The position numbers were made by a program, and so were the translations under genes. Positions 22,656-34,585 of a DNA stretch of 64,000 nt are shown in pieces. The notes under the pieces were generated by a model, which saw nothing but the letters and a program-made list of their open reading frames with translations, was not told the origin of the DNA and searched no databases. The first letter of the stretch is position 1; each line of letters starts with the position of its first letter. Source of the DNA: Pardosa pseudoannulata (taxonomy: Eukaryota; Arthropoda; Arachnida; Araneae; Lycosidae); the NCBI GenBank assembly GCA_032207245.1, contig CM063502.1:117837429-117901428 (forward strand). Direction: 5' to 3'.

Positions 22656-24969
22656 CTTTAAGCTTTAATTTTAAAACCATCCTTTTATATAATTCGCTTT
22701 TGTTTTCGTAATTAACATTTACTAACGCTTGTAAATTCAGTCAAATTTTTTTCCTTTGCAGAACATTTATCAACACCAACATATAATTTGGTCCAGGGAT
22801 GGGAAACCGCATGCGGTCTGCCAGTAAAATTTTGTAGCCAGTGGTGGAACTGATGAAATTTATAACTGAAATTAATATCTTATTTATTATAGAATTTATA
22901 GTATTCGCTCAATTTATTTATTAATATTATACATTTTTATGTATATAAAAATCAACTCTTGTTATTGATGTATGATTAATAATAATAATAGTAACTATAA
23001 TAATAATGTATTTCTTTTAATTTGCTGGCCGGAAAATAAAATACATATTCTCTGCAACCCCTCCCTCCCTCAGCATTTTGCATTGGTGAGGCCTGGTATA
23101 GACATCTCCCAAAATTAAAATTTTAAATGCGGAATTTATTTTTAGCACTTCCTCTTTGATATCTTACGACTAGACACTTTACTGATAAAAATGTGTTACC
23201 TCATCAAAAATTACAAATAAATCACGTTACTTTGATAATATTAAATTTAGCTACTTTAAAGATTACTAATAAATCAATGCAAATAGGCTTGTTTTTAGAT
23301 ACGATTAATAAAAATTCCATTGAAATATAAAGTTACAAAATTCATATTTACAATTTTTTTTAATGTATAGAAAAACTTTATTTTATATGATTTCAGGAAT
23401 TTAATTTTTCGAGTCACAGAGAATATATATGTAGCTTACTTATTGTGCTTTTAAATCTTAGCCAGAAGCTTCATCATGGCAAGCTTTTACTTCGCAGATT
23501 TTTAAGAAATCAGTAAGAGTATCAATGGAATTTAACTCAGAGAAGTTAGAGAATTGAGAATTTCTTAAAAATTTTTAAAGAGTTAAAACTATTATGAATA
23601 TCTTTATGTAAGAAATGAAAACCTTAATTTAAAGTAAAAAGTTTTAAATTTTTATAATGTAAACAGTTAAATTTTCATATTAGGTAATTATGAAAGAAAG
23701 ACGACGTCTACTCGTTTTGGCTAGCAAAATGTTAGGTTCTTTTCTTTGAGAAGCATTTATAGCTTTCGATTTCACGATCATAGTTTTATTATATTCTTTT
23801 ATCTATATTTATTATAGCAATTCTTAATGGGCTTTTAGAAAGTTTGTCATATTTTGATTAATGTTAATGGTAAATTATAGTTTTTAATGAAGTATGCATA
23901 CAAATTGTCAGATTTTCAAGTTAAGAAAAAATACCCTCGTAAAAATTGACTTAATCCGCTAAAACTTGCTCTGGGTATAACATACCCGAGTATAACATAC
24001 TTTCGTTTCGAGTTGAAAAGTCTTATTTTTGTCATTTCATGTTTGTTAGTAATAGAAACTTTTCTTAAAAGTTGTACGGATGATAAGATAAAATGAGTAT
24101 AAAATACTCACTCAACTCGAGTTTCCGTGCTACAGTCTCTGTCTGCAGGGATGGTGGATTTATAATCAACATTCTTTCCACTGCCATTTAAAGAACATGT
24201 AAAAAATAAACTTTTTTTTCTTTCTTTTTTTTTTGTAAAAATAGAAATTCTTGACACATGAAAACGTCCTTAAAAAGTCTTGCTCTTTTTTACTGTGCAA
24301 ATGCTTTGTAAAACATTGTAAAATGTAATATTCAGTAAATTGTGATGATAGTTTGCAAGTTAGAGCTATTTCAAAATTCAATGTAACCCACAGGAAGAAA
24401 TTATTTTAAGATAAAATAACACACTGAAAAAAGGAGAAATTTTGTTGATTTTGACTCAAATTCTTTGGCTACTCGCAATTTTGAAAAATTATACACTTTA
24501 GCTATTTCTATTCCTCCCATTTTTTTTTGTAGAGAAAAAATAGTTTATGATTTCATCCCCATTTTCTGATTTTATTAGTTTTGGAAATTTTTATGAAAAC
24601 TGCTTCCGTTCTTCAGATTTTCAAGGTCTATTTTATCTTAGTAATATTGGTTAATTACGACTACAAAAGTCTTTATATTTTTTCTCCCTAAAAAAAATCT
24701 AATCAACGGTACCACTATGTATAAAAAGACTACGTCATAAAACATTTAGTTATTTTTAAGTTATTCTTATCTTTAAAAAATAAATAAAAAAAAACATGTA
24801 AAATTTGCCCTTGTTGAAATTCACAAGCAAAATTTCTCCACAAAATTTAACAAAACTCTTCTTGGAATTGAGTAAGCAATTTAATTCCTCGATAAAGGCT
24901 GGAATGTCTAGCTACATAGCAAACTCTATCTCATTTAAAATTTAAAGGAGTGTTGTTAATAGTTTGTTA
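22656..24969. other. intergenic, nothing firmly recognised
   Basis: AT-rich DNA. A single hAT-like terminal motif (CAGGGATGGGAAACC at about 22795) has no partner that I can find. Confidence 0.5.
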
Positions 24970-25019
24970 GCTCTATGAATGATCACATACTCATATGAGT
25001 ATGTGATCATTCATAGAGC
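24970..25019. repeat. perfect 50-bp palindrome without spacer
   Basis: The left arm gctctatgaatgatcacata plus ctcat is followed directly by its exact reverse complement, centred at CATATG (24994/24995). No mismatch over 25 bp per arm. A partial third copy of the arm end (attcatagagct) follows at about 25020. Confidence 0.95.
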
Positions 25020-25020
25020 A

Positions 25021-26055
25021 ATTCATAGAGCTTACAGGTATAAATGAGTTACCAAAAACTGAAAAGAGTCGGTCTAAAATTTTCAGAACTTTTCTTTCAC
25101 ATGAAAACTGATTCTAAATGAATGAGCGTCGATAAATATTCTTGGACTATGTAAAGACTTGATTTACAAAGTACCCATAAGGTTGGATTTGAGGGATGAG
25201 TATACAGCATTTTTTTTTACATAAGAGCTAAATAGACCAGGACCTTCTAAAAGCCAATCCTGAGCGACTACAAAGGAAAGAAAAAAGTAACAAGAGAAAT
25301 GAAAGGAAATATTGTGATTTTATGTCCTTAGTGGAATTCAAATTATGAAATAAAGTAATATTCTACCTGTTTTACAGCCATCCGGCTAATACTTCATAAA
25401 GTAGCTTTTTCAGAAACTTAATTTCACTTAGTATTTGCTGAAATGACTGCGAGAAACTATTCATCAGAACAAATTAAAAATGGCCTACCATCTTCAATAT
25501 TCTGAAGAAGTGATTGATCATAAAATTTAATGAAGTTCTATTTCATTGAGTCAAGCATAGTAATACGAGTTTTACTTATTTCACCATGCTTATCTTCAGG
25601 TTGCTTTCGGGCGACAGTCCTAGCATAATTTATTTTCCGCTCTCTTCGTGGTACAGCAGCTTGCTTTAGGATTTTCTCATGTGATTTTTACTGAAGAGCT
25701 AAGAGCTTGCTGTTGCAGCAACTGGATACAAAGAAAACGATTAGCTTGTAGAGTCTTAAAAGATTCAGGGAATAAATACACTTGTCAAAATACAGTATTC
25801 GCAGAATTTGTTTTTGAGGCGATTTTTATTTCTGAAAACCCACTGTCAGTCTCTATTTTTTTTCTTGAGCCGAATATAAATTATCAAACAGCTTAAAGAT
25901 AGTACTATATTTTATTAAATTTTATGTTTATGTTGTTCATAAAACAAAGGACCAAAGCTTAGTTTTTTTAAATCTGAAAAGCATCATTTCACATATAGGT
26001 TTATATAATTATTTATTTGTTTACAGAAGGGGTCAGTGATTCTAGGAATATACTG
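25021..26055. other. intergenic, nothing recognised
   Basis: No gene or repeat supported. An 82-codon plus-strand frame at 25648 has no family features. Confidence 0.5.
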
Positions 26056-26230
26056 TGCCGAACGATGGCCGAGTGGTAGGGCGCTGCGCTTCGGTAACGG
26101 TGTTCGTGAATTCATATTCCGCTACTGGACATGGATGTTCGTAGCCGTTTGGAATCGGCTTTAAACAGGAGGTCCCTGCCTCGTTAACCCTCGTGAACAA
26201 AACAGTAGACCGTAGCGCTCCAAATCAAAC
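26056..26230 (+). mobile_element. SINE-A, near full-length copy
   Basis: A tRNA-derived SINE. The head reads GATGGCCGAGTGGTAGGGCG (RNA polymerase III A box), with GTGTTCGTGAATTC as a mutated B box. The body includes catggatgttcgtagccg and aatcggctttaaacagga, and the tail cagtagaccgtagcgctcca ends in caaatcaaac. The type-II, Ser/Leu-like head suggests a tRNA origin of that kind. Confidence 0.85.
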
Positions 26231-26640
26231 GTAAGAATATACCAAGATGAATTTTACTTATTCAAATGCTTTTGTAAGCCATAAATCATTATCATTTTTA
26301 TTTAAAATTTTGGGATTACTGGAACATAGTCATTTGTCAGAGAATTGCAAGGACCACTTCATTTCTTCCGACATTTCTTCGATTGCACGCAGGCGTTGGG
26401 ACCTCATTGTATCCGTTACATGAAAAGGCTGCTTCTCTATTGGATTATTCTCTGCAAATAGTCAAGATTTTGAACTACTATACTGCAAGAAGCACCAATA
26501 AATGTTGATCAGGGATAACCATTAATAGAGCTTGTTACACTACAGAAAAGTAAGTAAATTACATACGAAGAAATTCAAGAAATCACATTATGGTTTTCTC
26601 CAATCAATTTAGTTGCGGCGCGAACCAGCAGCTATTTGAA

Positions 26641-26930
26641 GATGGACAATGGCCGAATTGGTACGGCGCTGTCTTTCAGTACCGGAGTCAGCTTGTTTGA
26701 ATCCCTTTGCTGGTATGCACGTCAGATCATAGCGGGGCAAAGACGGTTGAACTGAAAGTGAGTGGTCAAAAGATTATAAAAAAAGTATAACCAAGCATAA
26801 GAATTGTAAAAAAAGGTGGACAATTTTAGTTTACAAGTAAGTGGCCACCAATCAGGAATCGGTACAGCTGGAATGGATATTCGTAGACTTACATAATCTG
26901 CTTTAAACAATAGATCTCATTATTATTATC
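26641..26930 (+). mobile_element. SINE-A copy, split or expanded by about 150 bp
   Basis: The head at 26641-26715 (ggacaatggccgaattggta, ttgtttgaatccc as B box) and the body at about 26870-26930 (tggaatggatattcgtagac, ctgctttaaacaatagatct) are both SINE-A. About 150 bp of unrelated sequence lies between them where other copies have none. Confidence 0.7.
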
Positions 26931-27616
26931 ACTGGTGTATCAAAGAAGCAGAATGTTCTGTTTCAAACTAACCGTAGCCATACGAAAGATGAATCGTATT
27001 CAAAAACATGCCTTTCAATTTAATTACTGAAAAGATTTTACATCTTCTTTTCGGGAAAGACGGGGGAACGTATAACAGAAACTATTTCCCTCATCTACGA
27101 AGTAACATTCACGTTATGCAACATTAAACTAATTCGTAAATTTGTTTTTGTTTGAGCTTTTAGGGTTTTGTATAACTCACTGATGAAGTTATTTTCATCT
27201 TGTATTTCTCTAGACTAATAAATCTAATTTTATACTTCCTCTAAACAACTTCTTTCAGGTGGACTTTTCTTTCGTACTTAATGGAGTTAAAGTTTAACGG
27301 AGACATCTAATTTTATGTTTAGAGAAAATTTTCTATATTTTCCATCAGTAGCTTTTTCGATGTGCTTTATCAATTAATGTTATTGACGCTACTGATGAGG
27401 CAACATTGAAAACTATTTTATCTTTTAATGACTTATTTTTATTAGTTTTCGAAATTCCCATCCACTTGAAATCTTTATTTCTCAGTATGAAACAAAGTAT
27501 AAAAGTAGAGTGTATTAACCCTTACTAAGGCTGTAGTAAGTATATTTACCATTAATTTGATCAATTTATGAAAAGTCTATGGTAGGCTATTTTCCTACTT
27601 TTCATTTGTGCTGTCA
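26931..27616. other. intergenic, nothing recognised
   Basis: AT-rich, no supported feature. Confidence 0.5.
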
Positions 27617-28537
27617 TCCTCTATATAATAATACCCTCAATTATCTGTCCGCCTGTCCACGAATTTATGAAGCGGTTGGACCTGGAATGGATAGAGGCAT
27701 CCATATTGGATTCTTGATGAGTTAAAGTTAACAAAATTCAAAGGGAGTTCGAAAACGTTCAAGATCCATCCCCCTTCCCCCCTTTTTGATCGTTTAATGT
27801 CATTATTTCAAGTACTATATTCCCCGGTTAAGAGCAGGTGATTAAATTCATCAATTTATCACATTATAAGTAGATGAAAAAACAATTTTTTCTATCATTA
27901 TGACGTCAATCCTTCAACCAACTCATTTAATCATTTCTTATTTTAAATTATTTAAAAATCGTCTGCATTATTTTCATACGCTTTATCACTGAACTTAGAT
28001 ATTACTTAAATAATGTTCTTTTATATTTGGCTTAAATAATAGATTAGGTACATATGTGATAATTTTAAATTTAATCATAGATTATTTTTTGTAGCAATGA
28101 AAATGTTATCACAGGTATTAACAACAAATTCTTTTCATAAAAATCTAGGAGTCTATTTCACGGACTAATAAATATCTAAAGTTTAAGTTATATGTCTTCG
28201 AAAATTAGGAAGTTTGTTCGTTTGTGTGTTTGTTTTTTATACATAACCACACGTTTTGCAATCGATTCGCTAAATTTTGGACATCATTCATATATACCGC
28301 CAAATAATCACTGTCAATATTAAAACCTCTGTTGTCCATCCTATCACGTAATATGAGAAGATAAATTAAAGTTGTCAACTAACATACTGTCAGTAATGAT
28401 AAACAAATTATTGAGCGTGTACCAGATAATTCTCAGCCAAAAAACAAACTATTTTTTAACCTGCCTCACAGGGTACGTTACAATTCTGGAAAATTAAAAA
28501 TTTTACTGATCCCGTTATATGACGGGCTATATGCTAG
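27617..28537 (+). mobile_element. Helitron-like non-autonomous element, plus orientation
   Basis: The 5' end is TCCTCTATATAATAATACC, preceded by host A. The 3' end has a hairpin (CCCGT, loop TATATG, ACGGG) seven bases before a terminal CTAG, which is followed by host T. TC start, CTRR end, 3' hairpin and insertion between A and T are the Helitron hallmarks. No Rep/helicase coding is visible. A diverged second copy lies inverted at 28708-29423. Confidence 0.72.
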
Positions 28538-28707
28538 TCTATTCATAATACCAGAAGATCAATAATAATAATAATAATAAACCCACTGAACACATAATTT
28601 TTTGGCTTTCAGCTTAGGTAAAGAATACTATGATATAACATTGCTAGAAATAGATGAATCGTTTAAGGGTTAATTGCGATCTTCTCTGTTATGAGGATTT
28701 TAAAATA
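28538..28707. other. spacer between the two Helitron-like elements
   Basis: 170 bp of single-copy sequence holding a short (aat)n run. It is bounded on each side by the 3' (CTAG) end of an element. Confidence 0.7.
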
Positions 28708-29423
28708 CTAGCATATAGCCCGTCATATGCCAGGATCAGTGAAATATTTAATTTTCCAGAATTGTAAAGTACCCTATGAGGCTGGTAAAAAAATGGTTTG
28801 TTTTTTGGCTGACAATTATCTGGTACAAGCTCAATAGTTTGTTCATCTTCATACTCCTCTAGTTCTTTCCAATTTTTTTTTCTACAGTAATTAATGGAAG
28901 TAAAGGAATGAAACTATCATTTCTACTACATCCTGGAGATTGATAGAATTTGTTGCTAATACCGGTGATAAAATTATCATTGCAACTTTAAATAATCGAT
29001 GATTAAATTTAACATTATCACATATGTAACTAATCTATTATTTAAGCCAAATAGAAAAGAAAATTGTTTACGTCATATCTAAGTTCATTGATAAAACGTA
29101 TGAAAATAAGGCAGGCGATATTTAAATAATTTAAAATAAGAAATGATAAAATGAGATGGTTAAAGGAATGACGCCATAATGCCAGAAAAGAAGTTATTTT
29201 CATCTACTTATTATGTAATAAATTGATGAATTTAATCGCCTGCTCTTAACCGGGGAAAATACGGCTTGAAATAATGGCATTAAACTATCAAAAAGGGGGA
29301 CTTAATTTTGCAAACGTTAACTCATCAAGAATCAAATGAATGCATCTATTCATTCCAGGTCCAACCGCTTCATAAATTTGAGGACAGACAGATAGATAAC
29401 TTAGGCTATTATTATATAGGGGA
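28708..29423 (-). mobile_element. Helitron-like non-autonomous element, minus orientation
   Basis: On the minus strand it begins TCCCCTATATAATAATAGCC after host A and ends GACGGGCTATATGCTAG before host T. It is homologous to 27617-28537 over most of its length (shared ggtccaaccgcttcataaat, gctcttaaccggggaa and the caaaccatttttt...cctcat region), with internal deletions of about 200 bp. The 3' hairpin has decayed (CCTGG opposite GACGGG). Confidence 0.7.
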
Positions 29424-29509
29424 TCATAACAGAGAGCATTGAGTTACAGAACAGAGAGCACAGAGCACATCACAACATTGCAGGGTGGAAATCAACAAAG
29501 TTATGATTG

Positions 29510-29541
29510 AAACAAATATCACGTTGATGTGATATTTGTTT
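29510..29541. repeat. perfect hairpin, 13-bp stem
   Basis: aaacaaatatcac, loop gttgat, gtgatatttgttt. Role unknown. Confidence 0.85.
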
Positions 29542-29762
29542 AATAATAATTAAGATTAATCGATTGTTTTATTGATTTTTTGTTATAATTATTTATGCAG
29601 TTACAAATGTTTAACCCTTCTATTGTAAATTTATGAAAAATGACAATAAAAATTATACCAATAATTATTTTAAATTTCACCTCATAAAACTTATATAAGT
29701 TTTTAATTTATATAAGCACACATCAAGGGATTTAAAAAATATATATATAGTATATATTTATT

Positions 29763-30026
29763 ATATGAGCCGTTGAGTGCACACATTGACTAACTCCATT
29801 TTTTGGATATTGATAAACTGGAACGTCAATGCACAAAATATGCCACGCAGTTCTCATTCAAACCAATATTTCTCAATTTCAGTTATCAGCATGGATTAAT
29901 GATAAATTTTTAGGGTCTTTAAGTTGGTGAATAGGCTACTCTTGGTACCTTTTAAGTGCTTTTATAATATATTTGTAATATTTAAAAAATGGAGTTAGTC
30001 AATGTGTGCATTGAGCGGCTCATATA
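29763..30026. mobile_element. MITE with about 50-bp terminal inverted repeats
   Basis: The left end reads atatgagccgttgagtgcac then acattgactaactccatttt. The right end is its reverse complement with four or so substitutions, ending gagcggctcatata. TA/TATA at both ends suggests a TA target, as for Tc1/mariner-type MITEs. The 160-bp interior is non-coding. Confidence 0.82.
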
Positions 30027-30320
30027 TAGCTTTATCACATAAGTTTCTATTTTGCAAATGGGAATTTGAGCTGCTTAATAGCGTAAATATTTACTATTTT
30101 TGTTAAATGCAAAATATTTTGAGAAATCAATGTTGTTCATTTACGTTTTTCCAATTCGACCGCTTGAGTATTTTTATGAACTAATTATTCGTTCAAGTTT
30201 ATGACTGTTTCCTTATTTCAATCTTTAAAACTGTTAATCAAATTACTGAATTTAATCAAGATTTTTCATGATTAAAAGAAAGTAATTCACACTGAATTTT
30301 GCATATCAATCTAAATCAGT

Positions 30321-30710
30321 TTCCATTACTGTATTAAAGAACGGATTTAATATTGCATGATAGGAACGGCTCACTTAGAGTCTTTTCCCATTCAGTTCCT
30401 TTACTGTATTAAAGAACGGATTTAATAAGGAAATTTGTCTCAACATCACGAACTACTATAATGCCCTTGCCATTCATTTTCATGTTTACAACAGCCAATA
30501 GACAAACAATAAATTGCCCTTCCGTTTGAAACTAAAGGCAGAATTGTCGTAATTTGAGAATTTGCCCTACTGCGTCAAATTGCCTTATATTGCATGATAG
30601 GAATGGCTCACTTAGAGTCTTTTCAAATTCAGTTCCTTTACTGTATTAAAGAACGGATTTAATATTGCATGACAGGAACGACTCACTTAGGGTCTTTTCC
30701 AATTATTTTC
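30321..30710. repeat. tandem repeat, about 75-bp unit, three copies
   Basis: Units at 30321-30395, 30396-30632 (interrupted by a 160-bp insertion) and 30633-30706 share ttactgtattaaagaacgga, tttaatattgcatga and ggctcacttagagtctttt. A degenerate fourth copy lies at about 30874-30930. Confidence 0.85.
30427..30586. mobile_element. 160-bp MITE inserted in the 75-bp repeat
   Basis: Comparing the second repeat unit with its neighbours gives exact insertion boundaries. The ends are inverted (AAGGAAATTTG and the reverse complement of AAGGCAATTTG) and AT is duplicated on both sides. There is no coding capacity. Confidence 0.8.
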
Positions 30711-30930
30711 CGTTAGTATTTGTATGTAGAAATTATTCATTTAATATTGTGAACATCCTATCATTGCAATTATTTTTAAAGTATTTAATAAATAATTAAA
30801 TTTCATTCTAAAATTTTTTGATAATTACTAGAACAGTTTATCCTGGATTTCGTTTATTAACATAATCCAGTTTGCATTACTGTATTAAAGTACAGGGTCA
30901 ATACTGGGTGATAGAAACAATGCTTAGATG

Positions 30931-31370
30931 AAAGTGCATTCTTTTTGGGTTCATTGAGCATCTTTGCACGTTTTTGTTGTCAGTAGTGCTAAAAGAGATC
31001 ATTAGCACAGATTAATATTCTGGTCAAGTATGAATGGATCTTCCTAGGAATTGGGTACAAATGTTATTGTACTCAAAGAACTTCATTTTGGCTTGCATTC
31101 TGTTTTTGAAAGAAAATAACATTAAAGCTTTCTTTTGTGGATGGTACTTTTATCCTAATTTCGGGAGTGAGAGAGTTTGTGTGCTTTCAAAAAATTCCCT
31201 TTCATCTATAACCCGTTGCAAAATGGGATTAACTTTAAATAAAAGACGGTGTATTAACCAGTAAATATATAGGATCAGACTATAGATTTTAAGATACCTG
31301 ATGTAACAACATAGAAATTAAATCTTAATACGCATAGAATAGAAGAAATTTTATTTCAAAGACATTATGG
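30931..31370. other. intergenic, nothing recognised
   Basis: A 76-codon plus-strand frame at 31034 shows no domain or signal. I do not call it a gene. Confidence 0.4.
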
Positions 31371-31377
31371 GTATATT

Positions 31378-31587
<210 letters not shown>

Positions 31588-31886
31588 CAAATTAATAAAT
31601 AAAAATAGAATTAAATATCTGTATATATATGTGCTAAGTACATATTCCTATGTTTATTTCTCGTAAGTCTCTGTATACTTTATCATATTATTACTCAGTT
31701 AAATTTATTATTAACTATAGCCAGAAGGTTATATTTGTCCCCCCCTATGAAAAAAAAACTGTATTGCATAACGGCATATTTAACCTTCTTGATAAACAAA
31801 TTGCTTTTTACATAACTGAATTTGTTATAAGAATATAATAGAACATCTTCCTTTGGCTTGATTAGCAACGGTTAATTTTTTACGGC

Positions 31887-31996
31887 TAGTGAGATTTGAC
31901 TTACTGTTTAAAGCTGATTACGAACGGTTACGAATGTCCATGCCAGCATCCGGATTCGTACCCAAAGTTAATGCTCTATCGAATTAGCTGTAAGGA
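31887..31996 (-). mobile_element. SINE-A fragment
   Basis: On the minus strand it contains the B-box region (gggtacgaatccgg), ctggcatggacattcgtaac and cagctttaaacagtaag. Older and more diverged than the other copies. Confidence 0.7.
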
Positions 31997-32995
31997 TAAC
32001 AAAATAAGTAAGGTTCTATTGCGAGATTTTGCGCTGTGCCATGCCTTGAAAGTTATCATACGCAGGGTGATGGTTGTTAGAACTTAAGTTAAAAACGATT
32101 CAAAATATTTTTGATAGTTACTACCCTGTATTTTTGAACATAGCCAAAAATACAATAATCTGTAATATGATTTCTATATGATTTTACCCTTTTATGGCCA
32201 AGAAGGAAATAAAAATTTCCAAGGAAACTATTTTTTACAGCATTTGTTAGATATTTTTAATAATTCTTCTTATACAGATATTTATCTAGAATATCTGAAA
32301 GCAACAGATTTGAAAACTATAATATCAGAAAGTGTTTTTTAAATGTAAAATTTGGGTAAATTGTAGGGAAAACTGGAAATTCATTTTACGAAACATCACG
32401 TCTATTATTACTAGTCGGTCAAGCAAGAAATTGTTTACTGTCAAAAATATTTTATGTTTTCAAATTTAGGATAAAACATATATTAAATTTCCCAAATAAA
32501 AAAATCTTTTATTATTTTTTAATTAAAAAAAAGCCTATGAAGGGAGTTAACTACTCCGCGCAAATAAAAGTCAACCCGTCTTTCCCATTTTAATATATCT
32601 GATTTGTGGCAATAAAATGCCTGAACAGAATGTTAGAGCTAACCAATACATACGTAAGTTAATCGTCAATTCTAAAACCTTATTTCACAGAGGTCAAGAT
32701 AACTATATCGACATTTTTTTATTTAAAAATATTTTTTTCCTAAATATCAATTGTATTGATTTTTATTGTATATAAGTAAATTTAAAGTTATGCTTAGATA
32801 ATATTTTATCGAATAAATACATTTTGAAAACATCTCTTAATCATCATAGGAATATGGAGGATAGAGTTTATATATGCGATAATTCTCCCACAGGTACGCT
32901 AATTATGAGGTGTGCTTAAATGAAAAAGAGCTTACAGAAAAGCGTAAAGAAATTTTAATAACAGTATTATAGTTACAGTTCATATGGAAAGTACA
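31997..32995. other. intergenic, nothing recognised
   Basis: AT-rich, no supported feature. Confidence 0.5.
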
Positions 32996-32999
32996 AGAA

Positions 33000-33500
33000 T
33001 AATTATTCGCATTGATTTTGACTACTGATCCTAGTGCGCAGGAAGGGAGTGGATAGTTTCAGCGTAGAACCTCTTTACTGACAAATCTAGTTTTTCACGG
33101 TATCCCCCACTTTCTTTTCACAGGTAAACCTCTGCTTTCAGAGTTTTTTTAAGGGGCTGAATAGAGGAGAGCTACATAGGAAGTATCACGTCTGCAAGAA
33201 AGACGTTGCAAGACCTCCCAATGAAATTTTTTTAAAGAGCTCGATGATCTTCTTGGCCACATCTAGCTCAGCGTTGTAAATTTAAAAGCACTATCATATT
33301 CGAGCGCTTGCTCTTTATGGTCTGTTTGAGTCTTAGAAACTATTGCAATACTGCTCAATGTTAACCGTTGCACCCCGTTGTAGTCAGTCGATTAGTAGAG
33401 GTTCATCGCCGAAAAATAAACTGAGCATTACTTTTGGAAAAGATCTCTTTCTGCTGATCTGGAGAAATCCCGTTATTCTCCCATTATTAAACTCTCCAGG
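33000..33500 (-). pseudogene. mariner (SETMAR-type) transposase remnant
   Basis: The minus strand reads, through stops and shifts, as the C-terminal two thirds of a mariner transposase. The order is ISPDQQKEIFSKSNAQFIF, DEPLLID-LQRGATVNIEQYC (family: LLVDFLP.GTTVNAE.YC), LKQTIKSKR, then KKFHWEVLQ and LSCRRD (family: F.W..L.HPPYSPDLAP), PLKK, and a last block near 33000-33060. The HDNARPH block is mostly lost. No terminal repeats were identified. Confidence 0.7.
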
Positions 33501-33539
33501 AATGAGGATATCGATGCAAAGCCTTTAAATGCTTGTGTA

Positions 33540-34275
33540 ACTAAGAATACCCCCCTTGCCAGCAATCGGCTACCACATAAAATCACTGGGACTTAATACA
33601 ACGTCGCTACAGCTAAGGCCCTCTTCTCATTTGAATATAATCTATACATTAAATACAAGGCGACAAATATACCGAGAGCTTAACAGAGGCAAATGAATAA
33701 AACATAAAATTTTGCCTGCTTGAGAAAAAAAATCAACTCACCCCTAAAGGTTGTAAAATATTCGAAATTCATATGGTCATATACTTTTGATACATTTTTA
33801 CTGGTATTCAGAAAGATAATACTGTTACTGAATACTATATAACTTTTTGCAATTTATTTTAATTAATATATTTACACGGAAAGTATGGGGGGAGTCAATG
33901 TAAAATCCGCATTGTTTATAAAAGTTTTACTATACATATGTTTGCGTGTGTGTAATTTTAGTGCAGTGCATCTCCGTAAAGTGGCGGACACATAAGTTTA
34001 AAGAGTTCGGTGAGAAAGGAACCGCCAGAGAAAGACTTAGGAGAGGAAGAAGAGAAGGACCTTTGGGACTCGAGTTCCGGCTTTTTATATAAACATCAAG
34101 TATGATGTCTTTCTCATTTACACTCTGGATTTATTATTTCTGTCTGTAAATGTTTAATCGTGTTATCATCAAACCTTTGTTTCGTTAATTCAGTTTGTTA
34201 TCGAATTTATGTCTAACGATTCTCCTAGACTACCCGAAAACTATGTACTGACAATACCTCACATACACAAATACT
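33540..34275. other. intergenic; possible LTR-like or promoter-like patch
   Basis: Mostly unrecognised. The patch 33960-34110 is purine-rich and less AT-rich, followed by a TATA-like tttttatataaac at 34082. It could be a solo LTR, but no partner LTR or TG/CA ends could be fixed. Confidence 0.25.

Positions 34276-34585
<310 letters not shown>

Noticed and set aside
22795..23100. A second hAT MITE starting CAGGGATGGGAAACC
   Set aside because: No matching inverted end and no 8-bp duplication could be found.
25648..25896. 82-codon plus-strand frame
   Set aside because: No signal peptide, domain or splice evidence.
30321..30930. CRISPR-like array
   Set aside because: Units are contiguous and diverged with no unique spacers of constant length, and the genome is eukaryotic.
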